This document shows positions 34,670-46,318 of a stretch of 64,000 nucleotides of DNA, one piece after another (within the stretch, counting starts at the first letter, position 1; each line of letters starts with the position of its first letter). Position numbers and translations under genes: made by a program. This DNA comes from Neocallimastix lanati (nom. inval.) (lineage: Eukaryota; Neocallimastigomycota; Neocallimastigomycetes; Neocallimastigales; Neocallimastigaceae). The notes under the pieces were generated by a model. It did not search any database. It saw only the letters and a program-made list of their open reading frames with translations, and was not told the DNA's origin. The DNA lies in NCBI GenBank assembly GCA_016946835.1, contig JACVTC010000002.1:520001-584000 (forward strand), given 5' to 3'.

Positions 34670-34795
34670 AACAAATAACCGAGTTTTTGGATAACTACCG
34701 CCGTGTTTAGAACAAATAACAGAATATATGGAAAACTACCGCCGTATTTAGATAAAATAATTAAGTTTGTGGATATAACTACCGGTGGGTTTAGG
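34670..34795 (+). repeat. three tandem ~41-bp units
   Basis: Each unit runs from AACAAATAAC (or ATAAAATAAT) through GGATAACTACC to GCCGT(G/A)TTTAG. Three diverged units lie upstream of the gypsy gag fragment. They could be part of its untranslated leader, but no LTR boundary is visible. Confidence 0.55.
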
Positions 34796-35152
34796 ATAAA
34801 CACTAAACTAAATGAAAAAAGGATCAAATTAGTACTTAGATTAATTAGTTTGTTATTTTATTATTTTATTATTTAGTTGGTTACTCGTTCGACACTTTTT
34901 CTAGTGGATAGAGTCTGAACGACTTATCAACGTTAAATATAATAATAATAATTATAATAAGTTATTAATAAACGGATTTTTTTTTTTTTTTTTTTTTTTT
35001 GCTATTCATCAAGTGAATAAGCAAAATACATCTAATAAAATCTTAATTAAGTGGATGTATAAATTATAAGATATATATATTATAAATTTGTAATATCCAA
35101 TAAATTTATACATTAATTAAACTAATAGTTACTTAATACTCAATATTTCAAA

Positions 35153-35383
35153 TTGAAGGAATTAAATTTAATTTTTCAAAATCCAAATATTAATGACGTA
35201 ATGACAAACCATCAAATTCAACAACCACACCAACAACCGATATCTCCTGCCACGCAATTGAAAATTATAAACGATCCATCATTATTTTCTGGATCTACCA
35301 AAGATATTGATGGCTTTTTAACTCTAGTGGAATTGGCATTTGAGGTGAACCCTCATAGATTCCCCGATGATTTTTATCTTTAA
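35153..35383 (+). pseudogene. gypsy Gag N-terminal fragment
   Basis: The open segment reads MTNHQIQQPHQQPIS from an ATG at 35201, then LFSGSTKDIDGFLTLVELAF and EVNPHRFPDD, before changing abruptly into FYL-stop. The FSG...IDGFL..VE..F..NP.RFPDD pattern is that of the capsid N-terminus of Ty3/gypsy Gag. The interruption coincides with a string also present at 33.88 kb, so an insertion or deletion broke it. No pol of this copy is nearby on the plus strand. Confidence 0.65.
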
Positions 35384-35967
35384 TAATTTTTACATTTTTA
35401 TATAATAAATTAATTTGTATTTTTTTGTGGGTAATGTATCAAAAATGAAATATATTGAAAATAAAGTTAATTTAGTAATTTCTTACTAAAACTCTTTATT
35501 TTCATGTTCAAATATAACTAGATATACTAGTTAATAAAAAAAAATGAAAATAATTTTAATTTTATTTGAATATTTTATTAAGTAATTTAAAATAATTAAA
35601 TCAATTAGTTATTGATTTATTAATACATTTTGTTTTACTGAAAATATAATTTATTAAAAAAAATCATTTTAAAATATTATTATTAATATTATCTAATTTT
35701 TATAATGGTTAATTAGGAACAATTTTTAAAACTGTTAATTTTTATTTCTATTTATGTTAATTTTTATATTTATACTCTGTTTATTATTAATAGTAAATTT
35801 ATTGTTTATAAACAATTAAATCAACAATTATTGTTTATTTTATATTATTTTAATCTAATTATTATTAATTATGTATTATTTAAATATTTAATATTTTTAT
35901 AATTAAAATATTTATAATCTAAAAATTAATTACTTTATTATTATTTAATTATTTATTATTTTTAAAT
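35384..35967. other. AT-rich intergenic with hairpin
   Basis: No gene seen. 35456-35504 forms a hairpin (TGAAAATAAAG...TTAGTAA against TTACTAA...CTTTATTTTCA). Confidence 0.5.
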
Positions 35968-36115
35968 GTTGAAATTATAACTGAATTGAAATCTCAATTT
36001 CAGTTATTTACATTTCAATAGTTAAAAATAGTATTTATTTAATTATAAATAATATATATATTTAAATAATTAATAATTAATATAAATTCTTGTTTAATAT
36101 TTAAAGAATTATCTT
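35968..36115 (+). repeat. dispersed repeat R1, copy B
   Basis: Aligns with copy A from GTTGAAATTATAACTGAATT to TTTAAAGAATTATCT with few differences. It stops exactly where coding of the third copia begins (AAGTGGATCATCATAAATAG). Confidence 0.65.
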
Positions 36116-36117
36116 TA

Positions 36118-37134
36118 AAGTGGATCATCATAAATAGTCTAGGTGAAGAAACAAGAAAAATTATCGCAAGACAAGGAAAAACTGCCTTTGAAACATGGAA
36201 GACACTAGAAAAATCCTTTATCGTTAGTCACAAGAGAAGATGTATGGAAATCAAAAAGAAATTAAATTCTCTCAAATATAACGAAGAACAAGATATAAAT
36301 ATATTAATAGCTACTCTGCAGAAAATAATCGATGAACTCGAAAACATCGATCACGACATGGAACCTAGTACTAAAGCCGGAATACTTAATAGAGCACTCC
36401 CTGAAAACTTAAGATTCATCAACGTATTCCAATAAAAACACGATTGGAACAAACTCTGAGAATACGTGAAGAATGCTATCCCCGATATCGCTTTTCCCAA
36501 TTTAAAAGAATCATTAAAATCTGAGGAATCCACAAAACAAATATTTTTGACTATCTCAGATTCAAGTACAAATAAAAAGCACTTTTCAACCCAAAGCAAA
36601 AGAACATATAGAAATGGAAAATGTTATCCATGTAACAAATTCGGACATTATGCCAAGGAGTGTAGAAAATTCAACAAACCCATCAGATTCAATTTAACAA
36701 AAAATAAGAAATTTAAAATCAATCGAAAAATAATAACAAATATCACATACATTCAACAATTAAACAAGGATACAAACACAAAAGCTACAAGCAATTAAAT
36801 TCACTCGAAAACAATATCAATGATACCAACAATAATAACTCCTTATCAAAGGATTATAATATGAAAACTACTCGTTTTTAGGATGCGTCATAAAAAATAA
36901 TTCCAGTTCTCAGGTAACTAATGAAATAACATCTTCTTCCCATAACGACCTTATAGCTTGGATTTTAGATTCAGGTTCCTCCTTACATTTGACAAATTCT
37001 TTAAAATACATTACAAATCTCTGTAACGGTAAGGAAAATATCATACTTCCAAATGGAAGTATTGTTAATTCTACCATTTCCGGCGACTTTATTGGATTTA
37101 TTAATAGAAATAAAATAATATATTACAATAATAT
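36118..37134 (+). pseudogene. copia-3 remnant: gag to protease
   Basis: Frame pieces read WIIINSLGEETRKIIARQGK, LNSLKYNEEQDINILIATLQ, a stop near 36434, then the zinc knuckle CYPCNKFGHYAKEC (near 36620) and the protease motif AWILDSGSSLHLTNS (near 36960). The remnant ends abruptly at KIIYYNNM where the next element starts. It is a third copia lineage, distinct in sequence from copia-1 and copia-2, lacking LTRs, integrase and RT. Confidence 0.75.
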
Positions 37135-37332
37135 GGGGAGAGCGCGTTTCGGAACCGCACGTGAATAGATATAAGCCACATAGTTTTTGAGATGGCGTAT
37201 TATATATATATATAGTAATTTAAATTAATGTAAATTATTATATTTCCATATAATAAACAAACTTTATAGTTAAAAAATAGTATAAAAAAATATTATTAAA
37301 TATTATTATTAAATAAATAAATGAATAAATTA
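37135..37332. mobile_element. possible TIR/MITE insertion between copia-3 and copia-2
   Basis: Opens GGGGAGAGCGCGTTTCGGAA and contains GAGATGGCGTATTATA, resembling the ends of the TIR family at 25.5 and 43.6 kb. AATAATAT occurs just before 37135 and again at the right edge (about 37333-37341). Most of the interior is AT filler and the right terminal inverted end is not evident. Confidence 0.3.
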
Positions 37333-37340
37333 ATAAATAA

Positions 37341-37572
37341 AATAATATATAGTTTATGATACAAATAATATAGTTTTAAAAATTTTTTATAAGCCTCTTT
37401 TATATGATTTCTATTAAGTCATGTATTTGATATAATAAATATGTACGTTCCATTGAATGTAATTTTTATGAATATAAAAATATTAAATCATGTATTATTA
37501 TTAAAAAATAGGTTCTTTAATAAAAATAAAAATTTTAGTAAAAAGTAAATATTTATTTACGATTTTTTGTCA
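37341..37572 (+). repeat. 5' LTR of copia-2, 5'-truncated
   Basis: Matches 43316-43547 from ATATAGTTTATGATACAAAT to GATTTTTTGTCA, with scattered substitutions and an indel. The first ~124 bp of the LTR are replaced by unrelated AT-rich sequence. Confidence 0.85.
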
Positions 37573-37587
37573 AATTAAGAGTCTCAG
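37573..37587 (+). other. copia-2 primer-binding site, tRNA-Lys(CUU) type
   Basis: AATTAAGAGTCTCAG starts at the base after the LTR and shares ATTAAGAGTCTCA with copia-1. It is complementary to the anticodon arm of tRNA-Lys(CUU). Confidence 0.6.
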
Positions 37588-37752
37588 TGACTCTCTAGTA
37601 TTTTTAAGATACATTTATGTGTGAAAAATATATTGAGGAATTTAGTAATTATAATTAGTATTGTCGATAATTGAGTAATCGACAAAATTAATAAATAAAA
37701 CTTTTATTAATAATAAAAAATAATAATAAACAAAAGAAAAATAAACAAAAAA

Positions 37753-38742
37753 ATGTCTGATGTAATCATTCATAGTATGGACTACGTCCTGACAGAGACC
37801 AATTATAAAGATTGGTACGAAGATTTCAAATTAGAATTAGATGGAGCCGGACTTGGGGGAATATGTAGAGAGAGATATCGAAGAGATTATAAATGAAACT
37901 ACCGCCAAGTATACTGATAAACACACTGGACTATCTGAAGAAGGGAAGAGAAAATTAGGAAGCACAAGATGAACAACTAAAAGGTCATCAGTTTCACCAA
38001 AAGGTCTGTGAATTCAAAAATCAAAGCGTTTATAAAGAATAAAACAGAAGAAAAAAAATCAGCTTATGCATTAATAAAGTTACTTGAGAAGAAATATAAG
38101 GAAGAAGAACTGAATGAAATCCCCAAACTCTATATGAAACTAGAAAACTTAAACGCCAGTAATGAAAAAGAAGTCATAAACTACATTGATGAATTTTTAG
38201 AAATCATAGGAAAATTGAGCGAGCTAAATATAAAACTTAATAATAGAGAAAAGTTAACTTATTTATACAAAGGACTGCCCGAGAAACAAATAAACTTTTT
38301 AGAAATTAGATGCAGTATCTCTGATGACATTGATAAAATTTTAGAAGACATGAAAAAACAAATCAGAAACCGTCAGACATGCATTCATGAGGATGAAAAA
38401 GAAGTATCATTCATTTCCAGGAATGACAGCAGAAGTAAATATAGTAAATTGAATACTCACCATAATAAACATGGTAAAAGTGAATTACATCACTCTAAAC
38501 ATCATAATAAGGAGTTTGGCAAAAAAAGATATAGTCAAAATAATAATCATTATAGAAATAGTAACGATAAGTTCGGTAATAATAGTTATAATAGGAAAAA
38601 TTATTCAAATAAAAAATGTTGCTTTATATGCAATAATGAAAATCATCTAGCTTTTAAATGCCCGTTTAAACCTAAAAATCCGAATAACAAAATAAAAGTC
38701 ATAGCTAAGAAATTTAGTCAATTAAATCTGAGAGAAGATTAA
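37753..38742 (+). pseudogene. copia-2 gag, frameshifted
   Basis: Starts MSDVIIHSMDYVLTETNYKD, the same MSD opening as copia-1. Frame changes fall around 37860-38000, then a long open stretch follows with a gag core (KSAYALIKLLEKKYKEEELN, KLTYLYKGLPEKQINF) and zinc knuckle CFICNNENHLAFKC near 38620. The stop at 38742 separates it from protease. Confidence 0.8.
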
Positions 38743-41700
38743 CTAAATGATATTGAATTTTGCTATGATAATGATACATCATCATCTGAAACTGAAACAA
38801 GAGAAATTAACTCAATAGAAATTCAAAGTTTAGGAGAAGAAAGTGAAAATGAAGAAATTCCAGAAATCCCTCTTTACGAAACCAATAATTTAAACTTCAT
38901 CAACCGTCAATACACCCCAAAAAATGCTGGAAGAATAACCAAGAATATCTCAAGAGTTGATAATATTATTGATAAAATAATTCCGCCAATAATTAATAAA
39001 ATTGTCACAAATGACGAAAACAAGGAAATAATTAAACAATATATTGAAACTAATTCGTGTAATTGCGTAGGTGTTCCATGATTGTTATTCATCATTGATT
39101 CCGGAGCATCAGTTCATGTTATAAATTCCATCGAGTTCCTTAAAGATATAAGAGAATACAAAATAAATCTCATCCTGCCAAACAAAGCAAAAATTAGGAT
39201 TACCAAAATAGGAACATTATCAGGATATATCAATAATAAACCTTTCGAAATAGAAGATGTACTATATTCCAAGGAACTCAACAAGAATCATATTTCGTAT
39301 AGTATTTTAAGGAAAGCAGGTTATCTAGCTGATTATATACTTATAAGAAAATATCTTGAAGGACACAATATTAAGAAAAGTAATTGTATTGACTGTGAAA
39401 CTTCAAAATCAAAAAAGGCATCATTCAATAAATCTACCTCCCCCGCTTCAAGACCTTTGGAATTAATTCATTCAGACTTGCTAGGACCTCTTAAATTATC
39501 AAGAAATAATTATAAATATGTAATTACCTTTCTGGATGATTATAGTCGGAAAAGCTGGATCTATTTGATGAAGAAAAGATCTGAGGTCACAGACATTTTC
39601 GCTCAATTTGTTAAAATGGTCTCCAATGAACAAAACTTAACTGTTGTTAAGATTCAATCAGATAATGGAAAAGAATATACATCTAATAAATTTGTAACAT
39701 TTTGTTCAGAAAATAGTATTCAAAGAAGACTTACCGTTCCAAGAAACCTCCAGAGTAATGGTAGAACTGAAAGACTTAATGGTACCTTGGAGAATGCAGT
39801 AAAAGTAATGTTAAACCAAGCAAAACTTAGTGAAAATTTTTGGGAAGATGCAATTAAAACCGCTAATTATATTTATAATAAAACTCCAAGAAGTTCTATT
39901 GACTTTAAAATCCCTGATGAACTTTATTACAAAAAACCGGTGAATATAGATAAATTAAAAGTCTTTGGTTGTAAAGCTTACTATTATATAGTTCTAAATT
40001 TAAAAGAAAATAAATTTCATTCAAACTCAAAACCTGGTATATTTTTAGGATATGATACAAATGGATATATTATTATGGATTATGAAACATTAAAAACTCA
40101 TGTAGTTCGAGACGCTGTTTTTGAAGAAGAAATTCCAGGAAACTTCAATCTAATAAACAAAAAACCTTACCACGAAGAATATAATCTACCTTCTTTACAT
40201 ACTGACGATGATATAGATGATTATGAAGATATAAATATTGAAGATAAAGAAACATTTGATGATAATCCAAAGTCACTTATATTTATTAATCACTCAACAG
40301 ACTTACACCCATATAAATAATAATGAAGACCATAACATCAATAATAAAAAAAGAAAATTAGAAAAAGCCAAAAACAATGATAAAAATATGTCCAACACTA
40401 ATACAACAGTTGAAAATATGAATAATACGAATAATAAATTAAACAATATAGATAACATAATGAATAACACCAATAATACATTTAATAACAAACATGACAC
40501 GTCAAATAACACTAACAACACGAAAAAATACACAAAAAATGATATTGATGATAAGAACAATAGAAAAGTTTTATTTGAGAATAATAATAATTTTATTAAA
40601 GATTTAAATATTGATGAAGATAAACAAAAATATGAAAATACTATGATAGATACTTATAATGAAGATAAAATTATTAATAGTAATAATTCTATTCAGGAAT
40701 AGATGAAGAATAATAGAAATGAAAATAACGATAAAGATAAAATAAACAAAGCTGAGAACAAAAATATTCAATATTATAAAAATAAAATAAAAGAATCAAA
40801 TTATAATATTTATAAATTAATGAATGGATTAAATGATGTAATCCAAAATAATAATTACATTAAAAAATTAATTGAAAATAACATACCTTTCAATGTACAT
40901 GAAGTAAACAAACAATATAGTAATAATAAATCTAATAATAATAACATTAAGTTACTTTCCTATCAGGATAATCAAGATAATAATGATAAAATATTGGATA
41001 AATTTCAAAATAATCCTTATAAGTATGAACATTCAAATAATTCAAATGTATATGATTTAAGCCCAAATAATAATTCAATAATTGATCCTGTTAACAAAAT
41101 TTCTAGTGAAGTAAACAAAGAAATTCCTGTAATTTTAATTGAAAACAATAATAATTCAAGTGAAAATCCTGAAAATCCTGAAATCCTGAATAATAAAGAC
41201 CTAGATTTAAATAAAAATAATTCAAAAAATAAAAATAAAATTAAATTGTTAGTAAAAAATAAAAAAAGTGAGGATTTAAATATTAAAAAGGAAGAAGAAA
41301 AAAATGATAAAACAAAAATTAAGGTTTTAAAAAATAAAAAATATAAAATTACAAACGCGAAAAAAAATTTTATTAATGAAAAATTTTCAATTATTGAAAA
41401 AAAATTAAATAAATTAAATAATTTTAATAAATTTAATTTTACCAAAAATAAAGTTATCCATAATAAGGATAAAAAATTTCATACGAAAAACTTTAATAAA
41501 GAATTTGATAATGATTTGATTAAAGCTAATACTAGCTATAATAATAATGTCAATAATGATCAAAAATTAATAATTAGAGTTAAAAGATCAGGTATGCCGC
41601 TTGAAAACAATAAACATAAAGTTCAGAAAATGGAGGAAATATCCAACATTACAAATAATAATCCAAAAGACTATTATGAAGCTTTTACTTGCGAAGAAAG

Positions 41701-43197
41701 TGAAGAATGAATTAAAGCTATATCTACCGAGTTGCAAAATTTAAAGGAAAATAATACAATGACCATAGTATCAGAGCTACCAGAAGGAATTAAACCACTT
41801 AGTCCTAGATGGGTATTCACGAAGAAATATGATGGGAATAATAATTTAGAAAAATATAAAACAAGATTAGTAGTAAAAGGATATAATCAAATTGAAGGAG
41901 TCGATTATGAATTAACTTTTTCTCCAACACTACCAGAGAAAGTTTAAGATTAACAATAGCATTAGCTTCTTTATTTAATTGGAACATTCAACAATTAGAT
42001 GTGAAAGGCGCATATCTCAATGCCAAATTACATAATGATATTTATATGAAACTACCAGAAGGACATGAAAATTATAATGAAGGTTATTGTAAATTAAATA
42101 AGGCACTGTATGGATTGAAACAGGCTGGTCGAGAATGGAACCAAACTATTAGTAAATGTTTGATCAAAAAAGGAATATATCAATTAAGAAGTGAACAATG
42201 TTTATTCGTTAAGTGGGATAATAAAAATAATGTAATATGTTTAGTAGCTTTATATGTCGATGATATGTTAATAACAGGTATTAAAGAAGAAATTTTTAAT
42301 ATTGTTAATATCATTAAGAGCAATTTTAAAATATCCAAGTGCGAAGAAATAAATCATATTTTAGGATTAAATGTTAGGAAAAATATATTTGGATATACAA
42401 ACTCTCAAGAAAACTATATTGAAAACATTTTAAAGAAATTTAATATTAAAGAAAATCAAAAAGCTTCTACTCCATGTACTGGTGATGACGTTAAACTAAT
42501 TAATAAAACACCTTTTGATAAGACTATTTACCAGAGTGCAGTTGGTTGTTTAATACATGTATCTAAATCGACAAGACCTGATATATCATTTTCTCTTAAT
42601 AAGGCATCAAGAAAAAATTCAAATCCAGCAGTATCAGATTGGAACAAAGTAGTCAACATCCTTAAATATTTAAATCAAACTAAGAATTATTACATTTCAT
42701 ACAAAAACAAAGGAGAATTAATTGGTTATACAGATTCTGATTTTGCTAGAGATTTATCAAATAGTAAATCCACTTCAGGAAATATTTTTTTCTTAGCCTC
42801 AGGACCAATCGCTTTGATGTCTAGACAACAACAATCAGTAACAAGATCTACAGCAGAAGCAGAATATATTGCCCTTTCCGAAGCTGTAGCATATGGTTTA
42901 TGGATTAAAAATATGCTAAATGAGATGTTTAGAAAGAAATTTGTAATAAATTAAAATGGAGACAACAGAGCATCTTTATTTACTGCTGAAAATTACGCTA
43001 TTAGCAAAAAACTTAGACACGTAAGAGTTAGCTATCACTACTTTAAAGAAAATATTGAAAGAAAAGAAGTAATTTTACATTACATTAAATCTGAAGAAAA
43101 TTTAGCAGATATTTTAACAAAAGATGTTAATAAAAATCAAATAACTAATTTTGCAAACAAAGTCTTTGATAATACTTTGTTTAAAGGGGAATGTTAG
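38743..43197 (+). pseudogene. copia-2 pol (protease, integrase, RT, RNase H), broken
   Basis: An acidic linker, a stop at 39079, then protease FIIDSGASVHVINS. Integrase follows (HSDLLGP, IQSDNGKEYTSN, NGRTERLNGTLE), with the usual upstream LWHRRLGH zinc-site segment deleted. A Lys/Asn-rich linker has stops at 40320 and 40702, and another stop falls at 41710 just before RT (SPRWVFTKKYDGNN). RT has a frame change near 41945; then LDVKGAYLNA and YVDDM. RNase H (TDSDFARD, STAEAEY) is interrupted by TAA at 42954 but continues in frame to 43197. Catalytic residues are mostly present; the breaks make it non-functional. Confidence 0.85.
43180..43191 (+). other. polypurine tract of copia-2
   Basis: TTTAAAGGGGAA lies immediately before the 3' LTR, in the same place as the tract of copia-1. 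Confidence 0.75.
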
Positions 43198-43547
43198 AAA
43201 ATTAGTATTTTTAGTTTAAATTTTTAATTAACACTTTGTTCAATACTTTTATTTTATTATAATTTTAACAATTAAATATTATATAGTATTTTATAAATAA
43301 ATAGGATATATTACAATAATATATAGTTTATGATACAAATAATATAGTTTTAAAATTTTTTTTATAAGCCTCTTTTATATGATTTCTATTAAGTCATGTA
43401 TTTAATATAATAAATATGTACGTTCCATTGAATGTAATTTTTATGAATATAAAAATATTAAATCATGTATTATTATTAAAGAATAGGTTCTTTAATAAAA
43501 ATAAAAATTTTAGTAAAAAGTAAATATTTATTTACGATTTTTTGTCA
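43192..43547 (+). repeat. 3' LTR of copia-2
   Basis: 356 bp, beginning TGTTAGAAAATTAG and ending TTTTTTGTCA: canonical TG...CA ends. The 3' 232 bp are repeated at 37341-37572. Confidence 0.9.
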
Positions 43548-43630
43548 TAAATAAATAAATAAAGTTTAAGTTCACAATAATTGAGGCATAAAAAAAAATT
43601 TAAAAGAATTAGCTATTTATAGTTATTTTT

Positions 43631-43714
43631 GGGAGTGAGTTGCATTTCATGAAGTGGCGTATTAGTAAATATTTGTATTTTAATGAAACACCACTTGGCG
43701 AAATATAACCCTCC
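43631..43714. mobile_element. 84-bp MITE with 10-bp target duplication
   Basis: The left end GGGAGTGAGTTGCATTTCAT and the right end (inverse of GGAGGGTTATATTTCGCCAA) pair along most of their length. They contain AAGTGGCGTATT and its inverse-like partner. AGTTATTTTT flanks both sides (43621-43630 and 43715-43724). It belongs to the same family as the TIR element at 25546-31549 and has no coding capacity. Confidence 0.8.
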
Positions 43715-43724
43715 AGTTATTTTT

Positions 43725-43843
43725 ATTTATTTAGGTAAAATATACCCAAAAAGGGTTAGTATTTAAATATGAAAATTTTGTTATCTTTTGATGTAAGGGT
43801 TACTTTGATAAAATAAACATTATTTGGATTATTATTATTAATA

Positions 43844-43874
<31 letters not shown>

Positions 43875-44449
43875 TATTAATTTGTAAATGTACTTTTCTT
43901 ACCTATATGTATTTTTATTTTTATTTTTTTATATAAAATTAATAATATTATGAATGAGTGTTCAAATTTAAAAAAACGAAAATAATTAATCAATACTTTT
44001 TAGTTTTTATTTATTTACAAACACAATATTATGATTTTATTCTCTTATTTTTATTTATATTTTATTTTTATAAATTTTTTATTTATAATTTTATTCATTT
44101 ATTTTATTTTTATTTTATTATTTTATTTTTATTTATTTTTTAATTTTATATTTTCTAATTTATTTTTTTTAATTTTAATTTTTCTAATTTATGTTTTTTA
44201 ATTTTAATTTTATTTATTTATTAATATATATCTTTGATATATAATAAGATATTATTATATATAATTCTAAAATTTTATAGTAACTCTGTATTAGTAATAT
44301 AAATTTAATATTTATAAAAAGTTTAATACAAAATATAAAAATAGAACTTTACATATTATATAAAATTTAATAATAAAAACAAAATTTAAAAGAAAAATTT
44401 AATTTAGAAACTTTTAATAAATTTGTTATAAACTTTTAAGAATGATTCT
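43725..44449. other. AT-rich intergenic, no gene seen
   Basis: T-rich then A/T sequence with (TTA)n at 43836-43880. Hydrophobic low-complexity open frames here are not credible. Confidence 0.6.
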
Positions 44450-45650
44450 TTAATGAAGTTTTTGTGTTATTTTTTTTAATAATTTCCTAAGGTTTTTGTT
44501 CTTTTTTTGTTTTTTCTTTGTTTTTTCTTTATTTAATTCATTTCTGGCTCTGAGATGGGTAGAAAAACGACTAACAGAATCAGAATTAATGATAGATTTG
44601 AAATCTGAACCAACATTAGCATTAGCAGAACTTACTAAATCCATGCCACGAAAAAAATTGACTTAAAATACTTAACTGTTCATCTATGGTATCGCCGTTT
44701 TCTATATCCACACATTCTGAAGTATTAGAAATTAAATTTTCTAAATGGGCGTTAGCACGTTTATCGGATTTTATTATATTATTTTTAAGTTCTTCAGTTC
44801 TTACTGGATCTGATTTAACTTCATTGATCGCATTTGTGGTACCATCGCTTATGGCATCAAATAGGCCTCTTGGACTATCTTCAATTTCGAATGAACAAAT
44901 GGAGAAGTATTGGAAAGAGTTGTCATCTCCGTTACTAGCGTCATCTAAATTAATGGCGCCGGTATATGATAAAGTTTCCAAGTATTCACTGAATGTTCTA
45001 AAAGTTGATCTTTCATAGGATTCAACCCTCTTGCCATCCATTCTTGAGATATCCCCTGCTGTTCTTGAAATAGTATTAGATAATACTTTATTTTCATCAA
45101 TTTCATTCTGGCCTCTTGAAACGGGAGATTGTAACTTATGTATTTTATTTTTAATGGAAATTGATCTTTTAATATCTGCACATTCTTCTGGTTTACCTGA
45201 ATTAGCTATATAGGCTATACCTTCACCTTTTGATTCAAGATCAATATTCAAGAATTTAGATAAATCCTCGCTACTCGGTTCGACACTTTCAGAATATTCA
45301 TTAAATTTATAGGTTTTACTTCCTACACCACTGTTTAATCTTTCACGGATATTAAAATCGTTGATATCCCCTTCAATTATAATTCCTAATTTTTTGTGGT
45401 TATTACGGATAAGTTTATTTAAACCATCAAGTAAATTTTCATTTAGTAGAAATTCCACCTTTTCCATAAATTCATCAAATTTAGAGAATGTTTCCTCGAG
45501 ATCATAATAAGTTATTGGATATGCAAAATTTTTAAAGCAGTCATTGCTCTCACAATCTCTAAAATTAAAATTAATCTCAGTTTGGGTAAAAGATGACAAA
45601 TAACTTGATTCTTCTAAATAGGATACTTTAAAAGAAAATACTAAAATAGA
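44450..45650 (-). pseudogene. unrecognised ORF (orphan P2), one apparent frameshift
   Basis: On the minus strand a frame is open from 45650 to 44622 (about 340 codons); there is no ATG at its head, and the first listed start would be TTG at 45599. It ends LSILSQFFSWHG, and an overlapping frame (44644-44450) gives MDLVSSANANVGSDFKSIIN then a Lys-rich tail (KKKQKKNKNLRKLLKK). The join lies at a run of A in the plus strand, so one indel probably split a protein of about 400 residues. Composition is normal and mostly helical and acidic (DLEETFSKFDEFMEKVEFLL, NEVKSDPVRTEELKNNIIKS), with a basic end. No family recognised and no transmembrane segment. GC is clearly above the flanks, so it is probably a real coding relic, cellular or mobile. 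Confidence 0.5.
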
Positions 45651-46318
45651 TTACAATAACAAAAGAATACAGTAAAATTTTATTTAAAAAATATTTTTTA
45701 TTAAAAATATATTTTATTAATATTTAATAGTTGTTTGTTTAATAACAATTACATCGAGAAAAAATGTGAAAAGTATCTTCTATTTATACTTTTCCTAAAT
45801 ACATTGATAATATATTATTTTATTTAAATTACATATATTTTAATATAAAACTATCCTAATGAATTTTATTAAATAATAAATTTATAAACTATAGCTAAAT
45901 TTAGAAAAATATAATTATTAATTAAACTAAATACTAAATAATTAAAATTAAATTCATTTATTATCTATTTATTATTTTAATATTATAAGTAAAGTCTTTA
46001 TTTATTTTCGATTTAAAAACAATGTTAAAGGAGTCATGATTAAATTTTGAAACTTAATTTTCACAAAATAAATTATTAATTTATTTTGTTTTAAACTTTA
46101 ATTAATTCATTTAAATTATTTTACAACAATAATTTTCTCAGAATTAAATTTTATAAAAATTATTACATTAAAAATTTATCTTATGGCTTAAAGAATATAA
46201 TTCAAAAATTTAGTTCATATGATTTATTTACTTTGCTTATTATTTTATAAATCAAAGAATAATTTACATTTTTGAATTACACAAGAAAAATTTTTAATTT
46301 AAAATGTGATTGGGATAA
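45651..46318. other. AT-rich spacer between orphan P1 and P2
   Basis: No ORF; typical AT filler. It could be intergenic, or an insertion that split one locus. Confidence 0.5.

Larger units (their letters stand above)
37341..43547 (+). mobile_element. copia-2, decayed Ty1/copia retrotransposon
   Basis: Bounded on the right by a 356-bp LTR and on the left by only the last ~232 bp of that LTR. The primer-binding site, gag, protease, integrase, RT and RNase H remain in order, but with several stops and frameshifts and a deletion at the integrase N-terminus. The shared LTR parts differ at a few positions, indicating an older insertion than copia-1. Confidence 0.9.

Noticed and set aside
40303-41445. 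Minus-strand hydrophobic frames opposite copia-2
   Set aside because: Complement of Asn/Lys-rich linker codons in pol; no independent support.
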